In this document: positions 63,552 through 64,000 of the stretch, in pieces | Layout of the letters: each line of letters starts with the position of its first letter | How positions within the stretch are numbered: the first letter of the stretch is position 1 | Source: JBNLBS01 sp050303415 | GTDB lineage: Bacteria; Pseudomonadota; Gammaproteobacteria; Methylococcales; Methylomonadaceae | Length of the DNA: 64,000 nt | Direction: 5' to 3' | Assembly (NCBI GenBank): GCA_050303415.1 | Contig: JBNLBS010000021.1 | Span: 1 to 64,000 of the forward strand | Position numbers and translations under genes: made by a program | The notes under the pieces: model-generated | The model's input: only the letters and a program-made list of their open reading frames with translations | Told to the model about the DNA's origin: nothing | Databases searched by the model: none

Positions 63552-64000
63552 ATGAAAGGTTTTTTGCAACGATTAAATGATTTACGGATAGACGTCTGGT
63601 TGGCGCAAGGTAAGTTACGGTATCGTGCGCCAAAGCAGGCCATGACACCGGCATTGATGGCCGAATTGAAAGCCAATAAACAAAAGTTGATCGACTACCT
63701 GGAACAACAGGAACTTAAGCCGTTTCCATTAACCTACGGTCAACGTGCCTTATGGTTTTTGCATCAAACCGCGCCGGAAAGTGCCGCCTATAATGTCGCT
63801 TTTTCCGCCAGAATATTATCTGAAATTGATCCGACTGTTTTTTCTCAGGCGCTAAATTACCTGTTGCAGCGTCATGCGGCTTTACGCCTTAGGTTTAGTG
63901 AACAGGCCGGTGAGCCGATTCAATCCTTCAGCGAGGACTGTCAGGCGAATTTTCAGCAAATAGACGGACGCGGCTGGACTGAAGACAGATTGAATAAAGA
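63552..64000 (+). CDS. Nonribosomal peptide synthetase, 5' part (docking and condensation domain)
   Basis: The start of a large protein truncated by the window end; 149 residues are visible. Residues 1-50 (FLQRLNDLRIDVWLAQGKLR, then an MTPALMAELKANKQKL helix) match the TubC-type N-terminal docking domain. From residue 56 a condensation domain begins, with FPLTYGQRALWFLHQ as its C1 motif. Its role is to join the polyketide chain to an amino acid chosen by an adenylation domain outside the window. GGAGGGA lies 11 nt before the ATG, 2 bp after the stop of module 3. Confidence 0.88.
   Translation, partial: MKGFLQRLNDLRIDVWLAQGKLRYRAPKQAMTPALMAELKANKQKLIDYLEQQELKPFPLTYGQRALWFLHQTAPESAAYNVAFSARILSEIDPTVFSQALNYLLQRHAALRLRFSEQAGEPIQSFSEDCQANFQQIDGRGWTEDRLNK

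Overview
The window looks like a chromosome segment of a gammaproteobacterium with moderate G+C and A/T-rich intergenic gaps. The best anchor is recA-recX-alaS-lysC-csrA-tRNA-Ser-tRNA-Arg, a gene order known from Pseudomonas-like gammaproteobacteria. A GnnA/GnnB-type gene pair beside lpxB, a leptospiral-type citramalate synthase beside leuCD, hflD and mutM are compatible with a methanotroph-like member of the Methylococcales. That placement is an inference; no methane monooxygenase or other diagnostic gene is visible. No rRNA, CRISPR array, prophage or insertion sequence was seen.

Layout. 1-8000: rpiA; a minus-strand run with a Dabb protein, a cyclic-2,3-diphosphoglycerate synthetase-like P-loop protein and a nucleotide cyclase fused to a PilZ domain; then archease, rtcB and a DUF72 gene, converging on an APC permease. 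8000-15600: a rubredoxin/metallo-beta-lactamase fusion, a DCC thiol oxidoreductase, a ferritin-like protein, an ABC-class ATPase, a small iron-permease-family protein, and a four-gene run of deacetylase, CDP-archaeol-synthase-like protein, endonuclease/phosphatase and CDP-alcohol phosphatidyltransferase. 15700-25000: YedK, sulfurtransferase, methyltransferase, ceramidase-like membrane protein, YaaA, and a compact minus-strand operon (rhodanese, hflD, Gld-type ABC exporter, mutM). 25000-31000: a copper chaperone, CopA and a lipoprotein, then a GGDEF-EAL sensor protein. 31000-40600: gnnA-gnnB-lpxB for lipid A, then recA through csrA and three tRNAs. 40600-42600: small membrane or acidic proteins, two of which share an upstream 19-bp motif. 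42800-46500: leuC, leuD and cimA, for branched-chain amino acid synthesis.

47564 to the window end: a modular polyketide/nonribosomal peptide assembly line. Three consecutive proteins of about 1,760-1,790 residues each carry KS-AT-DH-KR-ACP with malonyl-type AT motifs and no enoylreductase. They are followed by an NRPS that begins with a TubC-like docking domain and a condensation domain and runs off the window. Read colinearly, this suggests an acyl starter extended by three C2 units, each reduced and dehydrated, then joined to an amino acid. No loading module is present, so the starter must come from elsewhere. This cluster is the most interesting content here. Others are the cyclase-PilZ fusion, the CDP-archaeol-synthase-like/phosphatidyltransferase locus, and the shared operator-like motif upstream of two tiny genes.
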